A DNA stretch of 64,000 nt. It comes from JANNNF01 sp963772935. GTDB lineage: Bacteria; Pseudomonadota; Alphaproteobacteria; Rhodobacterales; Rhodobacteraceae. The translations under genes were made by a program, and so were the position numbers. This document shows positions 1-8,763 of the stretch, piece by piece. The number at the start of each line of letters is the position of its first letter. Positions within the stretch are counted from its first letter, which is position 1. Location of the stretch: the NCBI GenBank assembly GCA_963772935.1, contig CAVYZK010000008.1, positions 516,938-580,937 on the forward strand, written 5' to 3'. Below the pieces are notes generated by a model. That model saw nothing but the letters and a program-made list of their open reading frames with translations, was not told the origin of the DNA and did not search any database.

Positions 1-1617
1 ATTGATGAGGTGGTGGCCCCCGAGGCTTTGCTGGCCCGCGCGAAAGAGTGGGTTCTGGCCGCAACCGACGCCGATCTGGTGAAACCGTGGGATGCCAAGG
101 GCTATAAAATGCCGGGTGGGTCGCCCTACCAACCCGCTGGTTTCATGACCTTTGTGGGCGCGAATGCCATGGTGCATGGCAAAACCTACGGCGTCTATCC
201 TGCGGCCCGCGCGCTGCTGGCGGCGGTCTATGAAGGCGCGCTGGTGCCGTTTGATACCGCTCTGAAAATCGAGGCGCGGCATTTCACCTCTGTCATGATG
301 AACCCCTCGTCCACTGCGATGATCCGGTCGCTGTTCATCAACAAAGAGGCGCTGGAGAAAGGAGCCAACCGCCCCGGTGTGGCCGATCAGACGGTCAAAA
401 AGGTCGGCATCATCGGCGCGGGCATGATGGGCGCAGGCATCGCCTATGTGTCGGCCATGGCGGGCATTGAGGTGGTGCTGATCGACGCGGCACAAGACGC
501 GGCAGACCGCGGCCGCGCCCATTCCGACAGGCCTGCTGGACAAGGGCATCCAGCGCAAGAAGGTAACGGCAGAAAAGAAGGCCGAGGTTCTGGCCCGCAT
601 CACGGCCACCACCGATTATGCGGCGTCTTGGCAGGCTGTGACCTGATCGTCGAGGCGGTGTTTGAGGATATGAAGGTCAAGGCCGACGTGACCGCCAAGG
701 TTGAGGCGGCGGTTGGCCCCGACTGCGTCTTTGCCACCAACACCTCCACCCTGCCGATCACCGATCTGGCGCGCGCCTCTGCCCGCCCCGCGCAATTCAT
801 CGGCATCCATTTCTTCAGCCCGGTGGACAAGATGATGCTGGTCGAGATCATCCGGGGTAAGGCGACGGGCGATGTGGCGGTGGCCAAGGCGCTGGATTTC
901 GTCCGGCAAATCCGCAAGACCCCGATCGTGGTCAACGATGCGCGGTTCTTTTACGCCAACCGCTGCATCATTCCCTACATCAACGAAGGCATCCGCATGG
1001 TCGCCGAAGGGGTGGAACCGGTTCTTATCGAGAACGCGGCGAAACTGGTGGGGATGCCTCTGGGGCCGCTGCAACTGGTGGACGAAACCTCGATTGATCT
1101 GGGGGTCAAGATCGCCAAGGCCACCAAGCTGGCCATGGGCGACGCCTACCCCGATGGCGCGGTGGACACCGTGCTGTTCGCCATGGCCGATCAGGGGCGA
1201 TTGGGCAAAAAGTCCAATGCGGGGTTCTATGCCTATGATGCGGCGGGCAAGCGGATGGGGCTGTGGGACGGGCTGGAGGCCGCCTATCCGGTGGCAGACG
1301 CGCAGCCCGAGCTGACCGACGTGCAGCACCGCCTGCTGATGGCGCAGGTGCTGGAGGCCGTGCGCGCCCTGGAAGACGGCGTGCTGACCGACATCCGCGA
1401 AGGCGACGTGGGGGCCATTCTGGGCTGGGGCTTTGCGCCATGGTCGGGCGGGCCATTCTCATGGCTCGACATGATCGGGGCCGCGCGCGCCGTGCAGATT
1501 TGCGACGGGCTGACGGCGGCACATGGCGCGCGGTTCACAACGCCTACGCTGCTGCGGGAAATGGCGGCAAAGGGGCAGACGTTCTACGGGCGTTTTGCCA
1601 CGCAAAAGGCGGCGTGA
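1..1617 (+). CDS. Fatty-acid oxidation enzyme: enoyl-CoA hydratase / 3-hydroxyacyl-CoA dehydrogenase (FadB/FadJ type), 5' partial
   Basis: The reading frame is open to the window edge, so the N-terminus is missing. About 130 residues look like the end of an enoyl-CoA hydratase domain. An NAD-binding domain follows with GAGMMGAGIAYVSA, then the dehydrogenase core with IHFFSPVDKMMLVEII, and a C-terminal helical repeat. Such enzymes hydrate and oxidise acyl-CoA intermediates in beta-oxidation. Between roughly 530 and 625 the translation turns into nonsense (RAHSDRPAGQGH...). Reading the same bases in the next frame restores a normal GLLDKGIQRKKV... stretch, so there are two compensating indels, probably sequence errors. 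Confidence 0.9.
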   Translation: MDEVVAPEALLARAKEWVLAATDADLVKPWDAKGYKMPGGSPYQPAGFMTFVGANAMVHGKTYGVYPAARALLAAVYEGALVPFDTALKIEARHFTSVMMNPSSTAMIRSLFINKEALEKGANRPGVADQTVKKVGIIGAGMMGAGIAYVSAMAGIEVVLIDAAQDAADRGRAHSDRPAGQGHPAQEGNGRKEGRGSGPHHGHHRLCGVLAGCDLIVEAVFEDMKVKADVTAKVEAAVGPDCVFATNTSTLPITDLARASARPAQFIGIHFFSPVDKMMLVEIIRGKATGDVAVAKALDFVRQIRKTPIVVNDARFFYANRCIIPYINEGIRMVAEGVEPVLIENAAKLVGMPLGPLQLVDETSIDLGVKIAKATKLAMGDAYPDGAVDTVLFAMADQGRLGKKSNAGFYAYDAAGKRMGLWDGLEAAYPVADAQPELTDVQHRLLMAQVLEAVRALEDGVLTDIREGDVGAILGWGFAPWSGGPFSWLDMIGAARAVQICDGLTAAHGARFTTPTLLREMAAKGQTFYGRFATQKAA

Positions 1618-1635
1618 TGTGAGGGGCGGCGGGGC

Positions 1636-2298
1636 CTATCCCGCCGCCCAATCGCCAAATCCATAGCCAAACCGGGCGATATCGGGCGCGCAAGCCTCGG
1701 CCACCACCTCGGCATCCGCATCGGAATAATAGCCCCGCCAGTCGTGCGCCCGGTCGGATGCGTTCACGCGGGGCACGGTCAGGCGAAACCCCAGATGCGC
1801 CTCGAACGGGGCGATATCTGCGGCCAGATGTTCCAGCCGGATCAGGCAACTGGCACGTTCGACCCCCGCTTTGTCGCGCATATAGGCGGCATAGGGCCAG
1901 AGCCGCAGCGCGGTCAGCGTGTGGGGATGGTTCAGGAACCCGCTGAAATCATGCGACTTTGCCAAGCCCACGGCAGGGTGGGCAAATCCCTGCACCCGCA
2001 GCCAGTGGTAATAGCTGACCATGCGGTCCCAAGGGTTGCGCACCAGCGCCACGGTGAAGAACCCCGCCACCTCGGCCTCTGTCACCAGCCCCGCAATATC
2101 GGCCAGCGTCGAATGCTTCCACAACCGCCCCGCCGAGACCACGCCTTGCAACCGCCCCTTGCGCGCGCGGGCCTTGGGCGTGTCACCGATCAGAATGTCA
2201 TCCTTGGCCGCCCGGGCCTCCAGCGCCAGACTTAACGCCGTGCCCCCGGTCTTGGGGATATGCACAAAGATGAACCGCCGCTGCCGCGAGATGATCAT
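1636..2298 (-). CDS. Sulfotransferase family protein
   Basis: A 220-residue protein. The N-terminal HIPKTGGT motif is the 5'-phosphosulfate-binding loop of PAPS-dependent sulfotransferases, and VRNPWDRMVSYY matches the 3'-phosphate-binding region. These enzymes move sulfate from PAPS to a carbohydrate or other acceptor; the acceptor cannot be told from sequence. I chose the start at MIISRQRRFIFVHIPKTGG; an ATG ten codons upstream (2328) is possible. It converges with the beta-oxidation gene and lies downstream of the dehydrogenase gene, separated by a hairpin. Confidence 0.85.
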   Translation of the reverse strand: MIISRQRRFIFVHIPKTGGTALSLALEARAAKDDILIGDTPKARARKGRLQGVVSAGRLWKHSTLADIAGLVTEAEVAGFFTVALVRNPWDRMVSYYHWLRVQGFAHPAVGLAKSHDFSGFLNHPHTLTALRLWPYAAYMRDKAGVERASCLIRLEHLAADIAPFEAHLGFRLTVPRVNASDRAHDWRGYYSDADAEVVAEACAPDIARFGYGFGDWAAG

Positions 2299-2324
2299 CG
2301 CTGCCGCCCCCGATTGCTCATTCC

Positions 2325-2385
2325 CCAAATACTCCCGCCGGAGGCTCCCCGGCCCACTGCCGAACGCTCCGCGGGGAGTATTTGG
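2325..2385 (-). terminator. Inverted repeat between the dehydrogenase and sulfotransferase genes
   Basis: CCAAATACTCC at 2325-2335 pairs with GGAGTATTTGG at 2375-2385, and the GC-rich loop can pair further. It sits just downstream of the minus-strand gene ending at 2407 and just before the next gene starts, as expected for a transcription terminator. The sequence GGAGTATTTGG is common between genes in Rhodobacteraceae, which supports the taxonomic call. Confidence 0.55.
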
Positions 2386-2406
2386 AGAAAGAGCAACTGC
2401 AAGGGA

Positions 2407-3357
2407 TCAGACCTTGTTTGGCGGCGGGCGCCCTTCGTCAAAGGCGATCAGATTATCCACCGCCATCATCCCCATGCTTTCCCGCACCTCCAGCGCCGCT
2501 GTGCCCAGATGCGGCAGCAGGGTGACATTTTCCATCGCGCGCAGGGCCAGTGGCACCTTGGGCTCAAATTCATACACATCCAAGCCCGCGCCCGCGATGG
2601 CCCCCGATTGCAATGCGGCGATCAGCGCCACCTCATCCACCACATCGCCCCGGCTGATGTTGATGAAAATGCCCGCAGGCTTCATTGCAGCCAGGGTTTC
2701 GGTGTTGATCATGTGGTGTGTGCTGGCCCCACCCGGCACCGCGACCACCACGACATCGGCCCCCATCACCGTCGCCAGATCAACCTGCCGCGCAGGCACC
2801 CCCGCATCGGCCACGGCAGACCGATTGGTGAACAGCACCTGCATCCCAAACCCGTGGTGGCAGCGGCGCGCAATCGCGCGACCGATGCGACCCATGCCGA
2901 TGATGCCCACCGTCTTGCCCGACACATGCTGGCCCAGCATCTGCGTCGGGTGCCAGCCTTCCCAGCCGCCTGACCGCAACAACCGCTCGCCCTCGCCCGC
3001 CCGCCGGGCCGTCATCAGGATCAGCGTCAGGGCGATATCGGCAGTCGCATCGGTGACGGCACCGGGGGTGTTGCTGACCGCAATGCCTGCCTTCGTCGCT
3101 GCAGTCACGTCGATGTGGTTATAGCCGACGCCGAAATTGGCCAGCAATTTCGCACGGGGGTTTGGCACATCGGCAAAGACCTCGGCCCCATAGCGGTCGC
3201 CAAGTGTGGGCAGGATCAGGTCAAACTCGGCCAGACTTGCCCGCAATTCCGCTGGGGTCAGCGGCAAGGTCTGGCTGCGCGCAGTGACATCAAACCGGGC
3301 ATGGGCGGCGTTCATGACTTTGTCAGGCAGCGGCCGGGTGATCAGCAGGGTTTTCAA
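2407..3357 (-). CDS. D-2-hydroxyacid dehydrogenase (glyoxylate/hydroxypyruvate reductase type)
   Basis: A 316-residue protein of normal family length. The Rossmann NAD(P) motif is GIIGMGRIG. The substrate-side motif LLANFGVGYNHID, the catalytic-arginine segment INISRGDVVDE, and the C-terminal LLPHLGTAALEVRESM with its catalytic histidine are all present. The family reduces 2-keto acids such as glyoxylate or hydroxypyruvate; the substrate is not determined. The start codon overlaps the end of the next gene upstream (3354), so the genes are probably co-transcribed. Confidence 0.9.
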   Translation of the reverse strand: MKTLLITRPLPDKVMNAAHARFDVTARSQTLPLTPAELRASLAEFDLILPTLGDRYGAEVFADVPNPRAKLLANFGVGYNHIDVTAATKAGIAVSNTPGAVTDATADIALTLILMTARRAGEGERLLRSGGWEGWHPTQMLGQHVSGKTVGIIGMGRIGRAIARRCHHGFGMQVLFTNRSAVADAGVPARQVDLATVMGADVVVVAVPGGASTHHMINTETLAAMKPAGIFINISRGDVVDEVALIAALQSGAIAGAGLDVYEFEPKVPLALRAMENVTLLPHLGTAALEVRESMGMMAVDNLIAFDEGRPPPNKV

Positions 3358-3686
3358 AACATCCGCCCTCCGGTTGGCACGGGTTGATCGGGGGTCAGCA
3401 AGACCACCTCACCATCCGCATCGGGCACGCCCAGCACCAGCACCTCGGACATGACTTTGCCGATCTGGCGAGGTGGAAAATTGACCACCGCCATCACCTG
3501 CCGCCCGATCAGCGCTTCCGGCGCATAATGCCGGGTCAGTTGGGCAGAGGATCGCTTTTCCCCCAGATCGCCACCAAACTCGACCCACAGCTTGATCGCG
3601 GGCTTGCGGGCCTCGGGGAACGGCTCGGCGCGGGTGATGGTGCCGACGCGGATATCCACCGCCATGAAGTCATCATAGCTGATCAT
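3354..3686 (-). CDS. csaA: tRNA-binding domain protein, CsaA type
   Basis: A 110-residue protein that is a single OB-fold tRNA-binding domain. It begins MISYDDFMAVDIRVGTI and contains NFPPRQIGKVMSEVLVLG, typical of the CsaA / EMAP II-like family. CsaA is described as a tRNA-binding protein with chaperone-like or export activity. It overlaps both neighbours by four bases (3354-3357 and 3683-3686), so it is part of a tight operon with the proC and dehydrogenase genes. Confidence 0.85.
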   Translation of the reverse strand: MISYDDFMAVDIRVGTITRAEPFPEARKPAIKLWVEFGGDLGEKRSSAQLTRHYAPEALIGRQVMAVVNFPPRQIGKVMSEVLVLGVPDADGEVVLLTPDQPVPTGGRMF

Positions 3687-4495
3687 GCCCCCAGCTCCCG
3701 TCCCCGGTCGGTTGCGGCCTTCACCGCCCGCGCCAGCAGCGGCGGAAAGCCCGCGTCCGCATCCATCAACACCGCCAGAGCCGCCGCTGTGGTGCCCCCC
3801 GGCGAGGTCACGTTGATGCGCAATTGTGCAGCAGTTTCAGGCGATTGATACGCCAACTCGCCCGCCCCGCAGACCGTGGCCCGCGCCAGTTGCATGGCCA
3901 CATCGGCGCCAAGACCCTGCGCTATCCCCGCCTGCGCCATCGCCTCGATCAGGTGGAACACATAGGCGGGGCCAGACCCCGACACGCCGGTGACAGCATC
4001 AATCTGATGCTCGCCGTCCAGCCGCACCACCTGCCCCACAGCAGCCATCAGCGCATCGGCAAGGTCCAGATCGGCCTCTGACGCCGCCGCATTACCGCAG
4101 ATGGCCGTAATGCCCCGCCCGACCATCGCAGGCGTGTTCGGCATGGTGCGCACAATGGGGGTATCGGCACCCAGAACCGCCTCGAAACTTTCAATCGTGG
4201 TGCCTGCGGCGATCGACACGAACAGCGTCCGCCCGTTGCCCAAGGCCAGCAATGCTGGCAGCGCCGCCCCCATCATCTGCGGCTTGACGGCCAGCAGCGC
4301 CACCGCAGGCGCCGCGGGAACCCCTTCGTTCAGATGCACGCCCGAGGCTTTCAGCCAGTCCGTCGGATGCGGCTCGATCACCCAGACCGACGCCGCAGGC
4401 ACGCCCGCCGCCAGCCATCCCGTCAGCAGGGCCGTGCCCATCTTGCCGCATCCCAGCAGCACAAGGCCACCATTGCCAACCACATCCAACGTCAT
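3683..4495 (-). CDS. proC: Pyrroline-5-carboxylate reductase
   Basis: A 270-residue enzyme of the usual length that reduces 1-pyrroline-5-carboxylate to proline with NAD(P)H. The N-terminal cofactor motif is LLGCGKMGTALL. VRTMPNTPAMVGRGITAI and the C-terminal signature VTGVSGSGPAYVFHLIEAM are intact, and TSPGGTTAAAL closes the active-site helix region. It is followed without a gap by csaA and preceded by the YbjN gene. Confidence 0.95.
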   Translation of the reverse strand: MTLDVVGNGGLVLLGCGKMGTALLTGWLAAGVPAASVWVIEPHPTDWLKASGVHLNEGVPAAPAVALLAVKPQMMGAALPALLALGNGRTLFVSIAAGTTIESFEAVLGADTPIVRTMPNTPAMVGRGITAICGNAAASEADLDLADALMAAVGQVVRLDGEHQIDAVTGVSGSGPAYVFHLIEAMAQAGIAQGLGADVAMQLARATVCGAGELAYQSPETAAQLRINVTSPGGTTAAALAVLMDADAGFPPLLARAVKAATDRGRELGA

Positions 4496-4522
4496 GCAAA
4501 CCCCCGTGTTCCGGGGTCTAGG

Positions 4523-5026
4523 TTAGGCCCGCCCGTACGCCTCGGCAATGGCAACCTTCATCGCCTGCGCAGGGGTATGGTCGGCCCAGGACACCATCTG
4601 GAACGCCGGATAAAACCGCTCCGCTGCCATCACCGCGCTGGAAATCAGCTTGTCGATCTGCTCGGGCCCCGCATATTGCCCACCCGCCAGACACAAACCA
4701 TAGCGCCAGACCATCAGCTTCTGGTCGGCCCAATAGGTGAAGGCCCCGGTCCAGACCATGTCATTGCACCGGTTCAGCACATCATACAGCCCGCCGAGCT
4801 TATCCTCGGGCGGCTCCATCTCAAACGTGCAGATCAGCCGCAGCGTCTCATCCGCCGCCGACCACGCGAGGGTCAGCGAATAGGTGCGCCACTGCCCCTC
4901 AACCGCCATGGCGATCTGGTCATCGGTGACGCGGTCAAACTCCCACGCATGGTGTTCGGCCAGCGTTTCGACGATGTCGATCGGATGCAGATCATCCGCC
5001 AGCAGGAAATCTTCGTTAAGCGACAT
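4523..5026 (-). CDS. YbjN-domain protein
   Basis: A 167-residue protein with the YbjN / type III secretion chaperone-like fold: acidic N-terminus, central WSAADETLRLICTFEMEPPEDK, and a helical C-terminus. YbjN proteins are small cytosolic proteins tied to stress and motility phenotypes; the molecular role is unclear. It is first in the minus-strand block YbjN-proC-csaA. Its upstream region is interrupted about 170 bases away by the proposed phage end at 5195. Confidence 0.8.
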   Translation of the reverse strand: MSLNEDFLLADDLHPIDIVETLAEHHAWEFDRVTDDQIAMAVEGQWRTYSLTLAWSAADETLRLICTFEMEPPEDKLGGLYDVLNRCNDMVWTGAFTYWADQKLMVWRYGLCLAGGQYAGPEQIDKLISSAVMAAERFYPAFQMVSWADHTPAQAMKVAIAEAYGRA

Positions 5027-5194
5027 GACCCGGCCTCATAATGAAGCTGCCTGAGGGCCTGGACCCACAAGAAGCTGGGTGTCTGGCAAGGTTCAGCGTA
5101 TGCCCGACGCTGACCTTACTAGATATAGTGTGGGCTGGGGGATAGTCTGTAAAGCGCTTTGTGCGAAAATCTTCTGTGGGTAAGTTTGGTTGTA

Positions 5195-5362
5195 TGTAGC
5201 GCGACAAAAGTTTCCGCACGGAATTACAGAAGTATCCGCATCATGCGCGGTTTTGGTGGGGTGGGGGTGTAGCAGGCGGGTGGAACGAACATCCACTATG
5301 TTAAGGAGACTGTGGGCACAGGCCTAGTGTTTGTCGCCTGACAAAAGGTTTCCAGTCTGCCT
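5195..5362 (+). repeat. Tail-side end of prophage A (copy 1 of a long direct repeat)
   Basis: The segment starts TGTAGCGCGACAAAAG and contains two copies of a transposase-site-like unit, at 5204-5218 and 5226-5240. A further related motif, TGTTTGTCGCCTGACAAAAG, starts near 5327. The whole segment recurs in the same orientation at 47647-47807 with a few substitutions and indels. I read both as the same end of two related Mu-like phages. Confidence 0.75.
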
Positions 5363-5782
5363 CCGGTCCCGCATTTGGTTGCTCGGACCACGGTCCGGCG
5401 GCAGCTATGCGGACTGAGCGGGCGTCTGTGCGCACCGATCATGTCCGTAGGGGCAGTTCCATTAACCGACCAGAAGGGCGGGAAGCTGCTTGTCGGCACT
5501 GCAGCACCGCAGCTGCAGCGACAGCGGGAACGCAGGCGGTCATACAGGCTGCATTGGCCGACCAGGCTGACACCGCTTGATGGACAGAAAACGGTTTGAT
5601 GGCGGCGCGGCATGGCGACCGCAGCAACCCTGACAGAGCGGACGCTCAGTCGCGGGAACTGTCTCCCGCTTGGTCCTGCTTTGTTTGTGTGTCCATATCG
5701 CAAAAATTATACCTAAGCCCGCAGTCTTGCGCCGCTTCATCGGCTGTGGTGAGGTCGGCTAAAATCAGGCTAGGGGGCACAA
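5363..5782. other. Intergenic stretch without a credible gene
   Basis: No reading frame here has a convincing start, codon use or protein character. It links the phage end to the Abi_C operon. Around 5400 it keeps weak likeness to the equivalent region of prophage B (gcagctatgcggact is shared), so it is probably decayed phage-end sequence. It contains the candidate promoter listed separately. Confidence 0.5.
5685..5713 (+). promoter_or_regulatory. Candidate sigma-70-type promoter for the Abi_C operon
   Basis: TTGTGT (5685-5690) is followed after 17 bases by TATACC (5708-5713). The next gene starts 70 bases downstream behind AGGGGG. The match is only moderate, but it is the best promoter-like pair in front of the operon. 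Confidence 0.35.
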
Positions 5783-6838
5783 ATGATCGTTGATGAGTTG
5801 TACGGGCTTGCGGTGTGGCTGAACCGAGAGGTCGCCCCCAATTTGGTCCTGTACGACAATCTCGCATCCGTCTTGGAGCACAATGCCCGAAACGCTCAGA
5901 AATCTGGTGTCTCTCAGCCTCTGCAGGATCTTGAGAATATGCTCGCCAAGATGCCGATGGAACGGCTCACGGCAGAGCAGACTGAGTTGCTCAAGGCAAA
6001 TGGCGCTCATCCCTACCTCGGCAAGGAGGGCTTAAACCGCTTCAAAAGGATAGTACGCGGCAACACTTTCGATCCTGCGACGGCATCGGAAGATGCTCGG
6101 ACGGCATACAATAGGGTCAACGAGACCGTTGTAAAACTGGAGAGTATAAGGAGTGCCTTGGAGGCCGCCAGCGTACGCGTCGAACGGCCATTCGTCATTG
6201 ATGAGGGTATCGTCACTCGCCTTCACTTCAAGGACAAAGCGAACATTGGCGACGTTGCTGAGCTCAAGAAGTGGTCTACTGAATGGTACGACATTGCGCG
6301 CGGTATTTCGGCGGCCGTTGGGGAGAAGCCCGAGGATGTCCGCATCATCGGCGCAAGCACCGGCACTGTCATCCTCGTTTTGGCAACAACGATTGCCGTC
6401 GCCTCAACGCTAGCCATCCTAGCATTGCGAGCGAACACCATCTCGAAGAGTGTGTTGGATGTACTCAACGGCATCGAAGACCTTCGACACAAGAAGGTTC
6501 TAAACAAAACCATCGAAGAGGCCATGAAGGCACATGCCGAAGAGATCAAGGCATCCGGTGTCGCAGAAGCTGTTAAGGATGTGAAAACCCAGATTGGAAA
6601 GGCTATCGACAAAGAAGTTGAGGCCCAGCTTCAAAAGGCGGTCGAGAAGTATTTTGCCTTCACGGAAAAGGGCGGGGAAATCGACATGATTGCTCCGCCG
6701 AAACTGGAGACGGATGAAGAGGTGGAGATTGTTCGGGGGATCACCCAGCTTCAAGATGCAATCGAAGGTGTGAGGTTGGGACGTTCCAACCTCCAGATCA
6801 TGCTTGGAAAAGACGGCTCGGACGATCCTCTTCAGTAG
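5783..6838 (+). CDS. Membrane-anchored coiled-coil protein, partner of the Abi_C gene (unknown function)
   Basis: A 351-residue protein I do not recognise. Residues 1-185 are soluble and helical. One membrane segment lies at about 191-215 (ASTGTVILVLATTIAVASTL...). Residues 220-290 are a long charged coiled coil rich in K, E and A, followed by an acidic tail. The ATG lies behind AGGGGG. The next gene starts 37 bases downstream on the same strand, so the two should form one operon. Base composition is clearly lower in GC than the phage genes beside it, which suggests separate acquisition. The arrangement fits a membrane effector or sensor paired with a soluble partner, but that role is inference. 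Confidence 0.8.
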   Translation: MIVDELYGLAVWLNREVAPNLVLYDNLASVLEHNARNAQKSGVSQPLQDLENMLAKMPMERLTAEQTELLKANGAHPYLGKEGLNRFKRIVRGNTFDPATASEDARTAYNRVNETVVKLESIRSALEAASVRVERPFVIDEGIVTRLHFKDKANIGDVAELKKWSTEWYDIARGISAAVGEKPEDVRIIGASTGTVILVLATTIAVASTLAILALRANTISKSVLDVLNGIEDLRHKKVLNKTIEEAMKAHAEEIKASGVAEAVKDVKTQIGKAIDKEVEAQLQKAVEKYFAFTEKGGEIDMIAPPKLETDEEVEIVRGITQLQDAIEGVRLGRSNLQIMLGKDGSDDPLQ

Positions 6839-6875
6839 CCACCTCAGAATAGGCAGATAGTTTCGGAGTCCTAGC

Positions 6876-7706
6876 GTGGCCGATGAAGATAAAATTCCGA
6901 CGAGCCTGATTGGGCTACTCTCAAGGATAATTCCTGAATACCACACGCGCGCCACTCAGGACGCGTTATTTCTCTATGCCGGAACACCGGTTAGCGACCC
7001 TGAAATGAGCAAAGCAAAGGCGGTGGTGGCCTGCCTGCGAGCGGCTAACACCCACAGTGCTTTCCCGATGAAGGTGCTGGGCGTGATCCTTGATGACTTC
7101 ATGGAGAATGACGCCAAGGATACGCGGTCGTGGGGCCAAACTACCCCCTCTGAACAAGAGACAGCGCTGGAGAAGTGTAAGGCGGACATCCGTGAGACGC
7201 TCGGGCGAGAGGGGTTCTCCTACGTTAAAGGCGGGGCAATAGTCAGAGCGGGCACCAGTTCCACGCTGTCGCTCTTTGAGAGCGTCAAAAAGCACGGTCT
7301 CTCTAGCGTTGAGATTGAAATCACCCGTGCCTTGGCTCAGATCGAGGAAGATCCACACGCGGCGGCACACTATGCGGGCAACGTTCTTGAGGCAGCCATC
7401 AAGGTCTATCTTGACCACAAGAGCATCCCCTTCACCGACAAGGACACGCTATCACCTCTTTGGAAACTGGCCTCGGATGCAATGGGGCTGAACTCTGAGG
7501 ATTGGGACGATAAAGACCTCAAGCTCATCGGCACTGGCCTCAACAATATCGTCACCGGCATCATGTATATTCGGAACCGGAAAAGCGCGGCGCATGGCAG
7601 GTCGTCCGGCCAGGCCAAAATCTACGTGATCAAACCAAGACATGCTCGTCTGGCTATCCACAGCGCCCACACTGTGGCAGCTTATCTGATAGAGTTAACA
7701 GAATAA
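6876..7706 (+). CDS. Abortive-infection C-terminal (Abi_C) domain protein
   Basis: A 276-residue protein with a GTG start behind CGGAG. Residues about 1-140 are an uncharacterised N-terminal domain. Residues about 150-245 match the Abi_C pattern: HYAGNVLEAAIKVYLD, LWKLASDAMGL, GLNNIVTGIMYIRN, ending in the diagnostic RNRKSAAHGR (232-242). Abi_C occurs in lactococcal-type abortive infection proteins and is often found in defence islands. It is co-directional with the membrane coiled-coil gene and lies in the phage's tail-side cargo slot. Biochemical activity is unknown; a defence or superinfection-exclusion role is inferred from the domain and location. Confidence 0.8.
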   Translation: MADEDKIPTSLIGLLSRIIPEYHTRATQDALFLYAGTPVSDPEMSKAKAVVACLRAANTHSAFPMKVLGVILDDFMENDAKDTRSWGQTTPSEQETALEKCKADIRETLGREGFSYVKGGAIVRAGTSSTLSLFESVKKHGLSSVEIEITRALAQIEEDPHAAAHYAGNVLEAAIKVYLDHKSIPFTDKDTLSPLWKLASDAMGLNSEDWDDKDLKLIGTGLNNIVTGIMYIRNRKSAAHGRSSGQAKIYVIKPRHARLAIHSAHTVAAYLIELTE

Positions 7707-8111
7707 AGGCAGGGCTCACCGCTGCATATGAGTTCTTCTCCAAGCCCTAGACCCAGTGAAACTATGCGGTGGTGATCGCGTCCCCGGACCTGCCCTCGAG
7801 AGAAATCCTGTCGCGGGAAGCGTTCTGGAAAGCCAAGCTCGACGCCCGCGCATATGGCTCAACGCGAACTGATGCCTTACCCATGCCTCCCGCGCGTTTT
7901 GCTGCGTCGTTCCTCGAAGGGCGGGTTTGGAGAGTGCGACAATGCGGCAACCTGGAGTGCCAAAAGGCAGCTAAGGGCCGAGCAGGTTTTTGCGCCTGCG
8001 AATGGTTTCGCCTCGTAGCAGTCTGCCTTAATGGCCGGTATGGGTTTAAAGAGAACTGTGGTTAAACGCCCCATCAAACGCCCCGTTAAACCAACCCTTT
8101 TACTCCCCCCC
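7707..8111. other. Intergenic stretch between cargo and tail genes
   Basis: I find no convincing gene. The right part holds spaced copies of gttaaacgcccc / caaacgccccgttaaacc (8053-8092), directly downstream of the last phage gene. The equivalent site in prophage B (50,896-50,915) also has cttaaacgcccgttaaacc. Homology between A and B begins here, so this is where conserved phage meets variable cargo. Confidence 0.5.
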
Positions 8112-8414
8112 TCACACCTCCACCCTCATCGCCTGCTCGAACATCCCGTCCATCGCCTCGTCGGTGAAGTTCAGCAGCCAGCCCATCTCGTCGATCGTCT
8201 GCGACAGGCGGTGCCAGTCGCGGGCGTTGGCGATGGTTTCGCGCATGGCCCAGGGGGTGGCGGGGTCGGCGGCCATGGCGTCGAGGACGGCGCAGACCGA
8301 GGGGCCGAGGGTCAGGCGGCCTTGCAGGCGGCTGCAGACCATGGTGGCGCGGCGGGCGGCGAGGTCGGCGCTGGCCTGCTCGCGGCGGCTGATCATCCGG
8401 GTCCAGTCGATCAT
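8112..8414 (-). CDS. Small tail-end protein (about 100 aa), conserved in prophage B
   Basis: It starts MIDWTRMISRREQASADLAA and ends EQAMRVEV. The central MVCSRLQGRLTLGPSVCAVLDAMA is nearly identical to the copy at 50931-51233. It overlaps the upstream 112-residue gene by four bases, with GGAGG just before its ATG. It occupies the position of a tail-fibre assembly or accessory protein after the fibre gene; the function is not known. Confidence 0.75.
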   Translation of the reverse strand: MIDWTRMISRREQASADLAARRATMVCSRLQGRLTLGPSVCAVLDAMAADPATPWAMRETIANARDWHRLSQTIDEMGWLLNFTDEAMDGMFEQAMRVEV

Positions 8415-8751
8415 GCGGCGTCCTCCAGTGGGTGCGGTGTAGCTGGGCAAAGCGACCGGGCCATCCGCGCCGGTGATGATGGGCTCAGGGTGGGTCACGG
8501 CCTGCGCCTCGGGCGGGGCGGGCCAAGGGATGGCCCCGTGGGGCAGCAGCAGCGTCAGGTGGATCGCACCGCCAAGGCGGGTGACGTCGGACGCGAGCCA
8601 CGGGCAGTCGACCGCATCGCGCGGCAGCAACGGCCCCTTCCGGCAGGGCCGCGAAGTCCAGCGCCTCACCGTTCAGGATCAGCGTGTCGCCCTTCACCGC
8701 GACGGCCAAACTGGCCTCCATGCGGATCGGGGTCAGGGTCAGGTGGAACAT
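8411..8751 (-). CDS. Small protein after the tail fibre (about 112 aa), conserved in prophage B
   Basis: It begins MFHLTLTPIRMEASLAVAVKGDTLILNGEALDFAALPEGA. The intact copy in prophage B (51230-51568) shows the full reading. Here the frame slips near 8630, and one extra base near 8430 removes the natural stop, so it appears fused to the next gene. It is probably a tail-fibre-associated protein, as judged only by position. Confidence 0.7.
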
Positions 8752-8763
8752 GGTCTCTCTCCT

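Noticed and set aside
2021..3124. 367-codon plus-strand frame opposite the hydroxyacid dehydrogenase
   Set aside because: It is antisense to two well-conserved minus-strand genes and has no protein family character.
7769..8065. A 98-codon plus-strand frame after the Abi_C gene
   Set aside because: No ribosome-binding site, poor protein character and no coupling to the operon; I left the stretch as intergenic.
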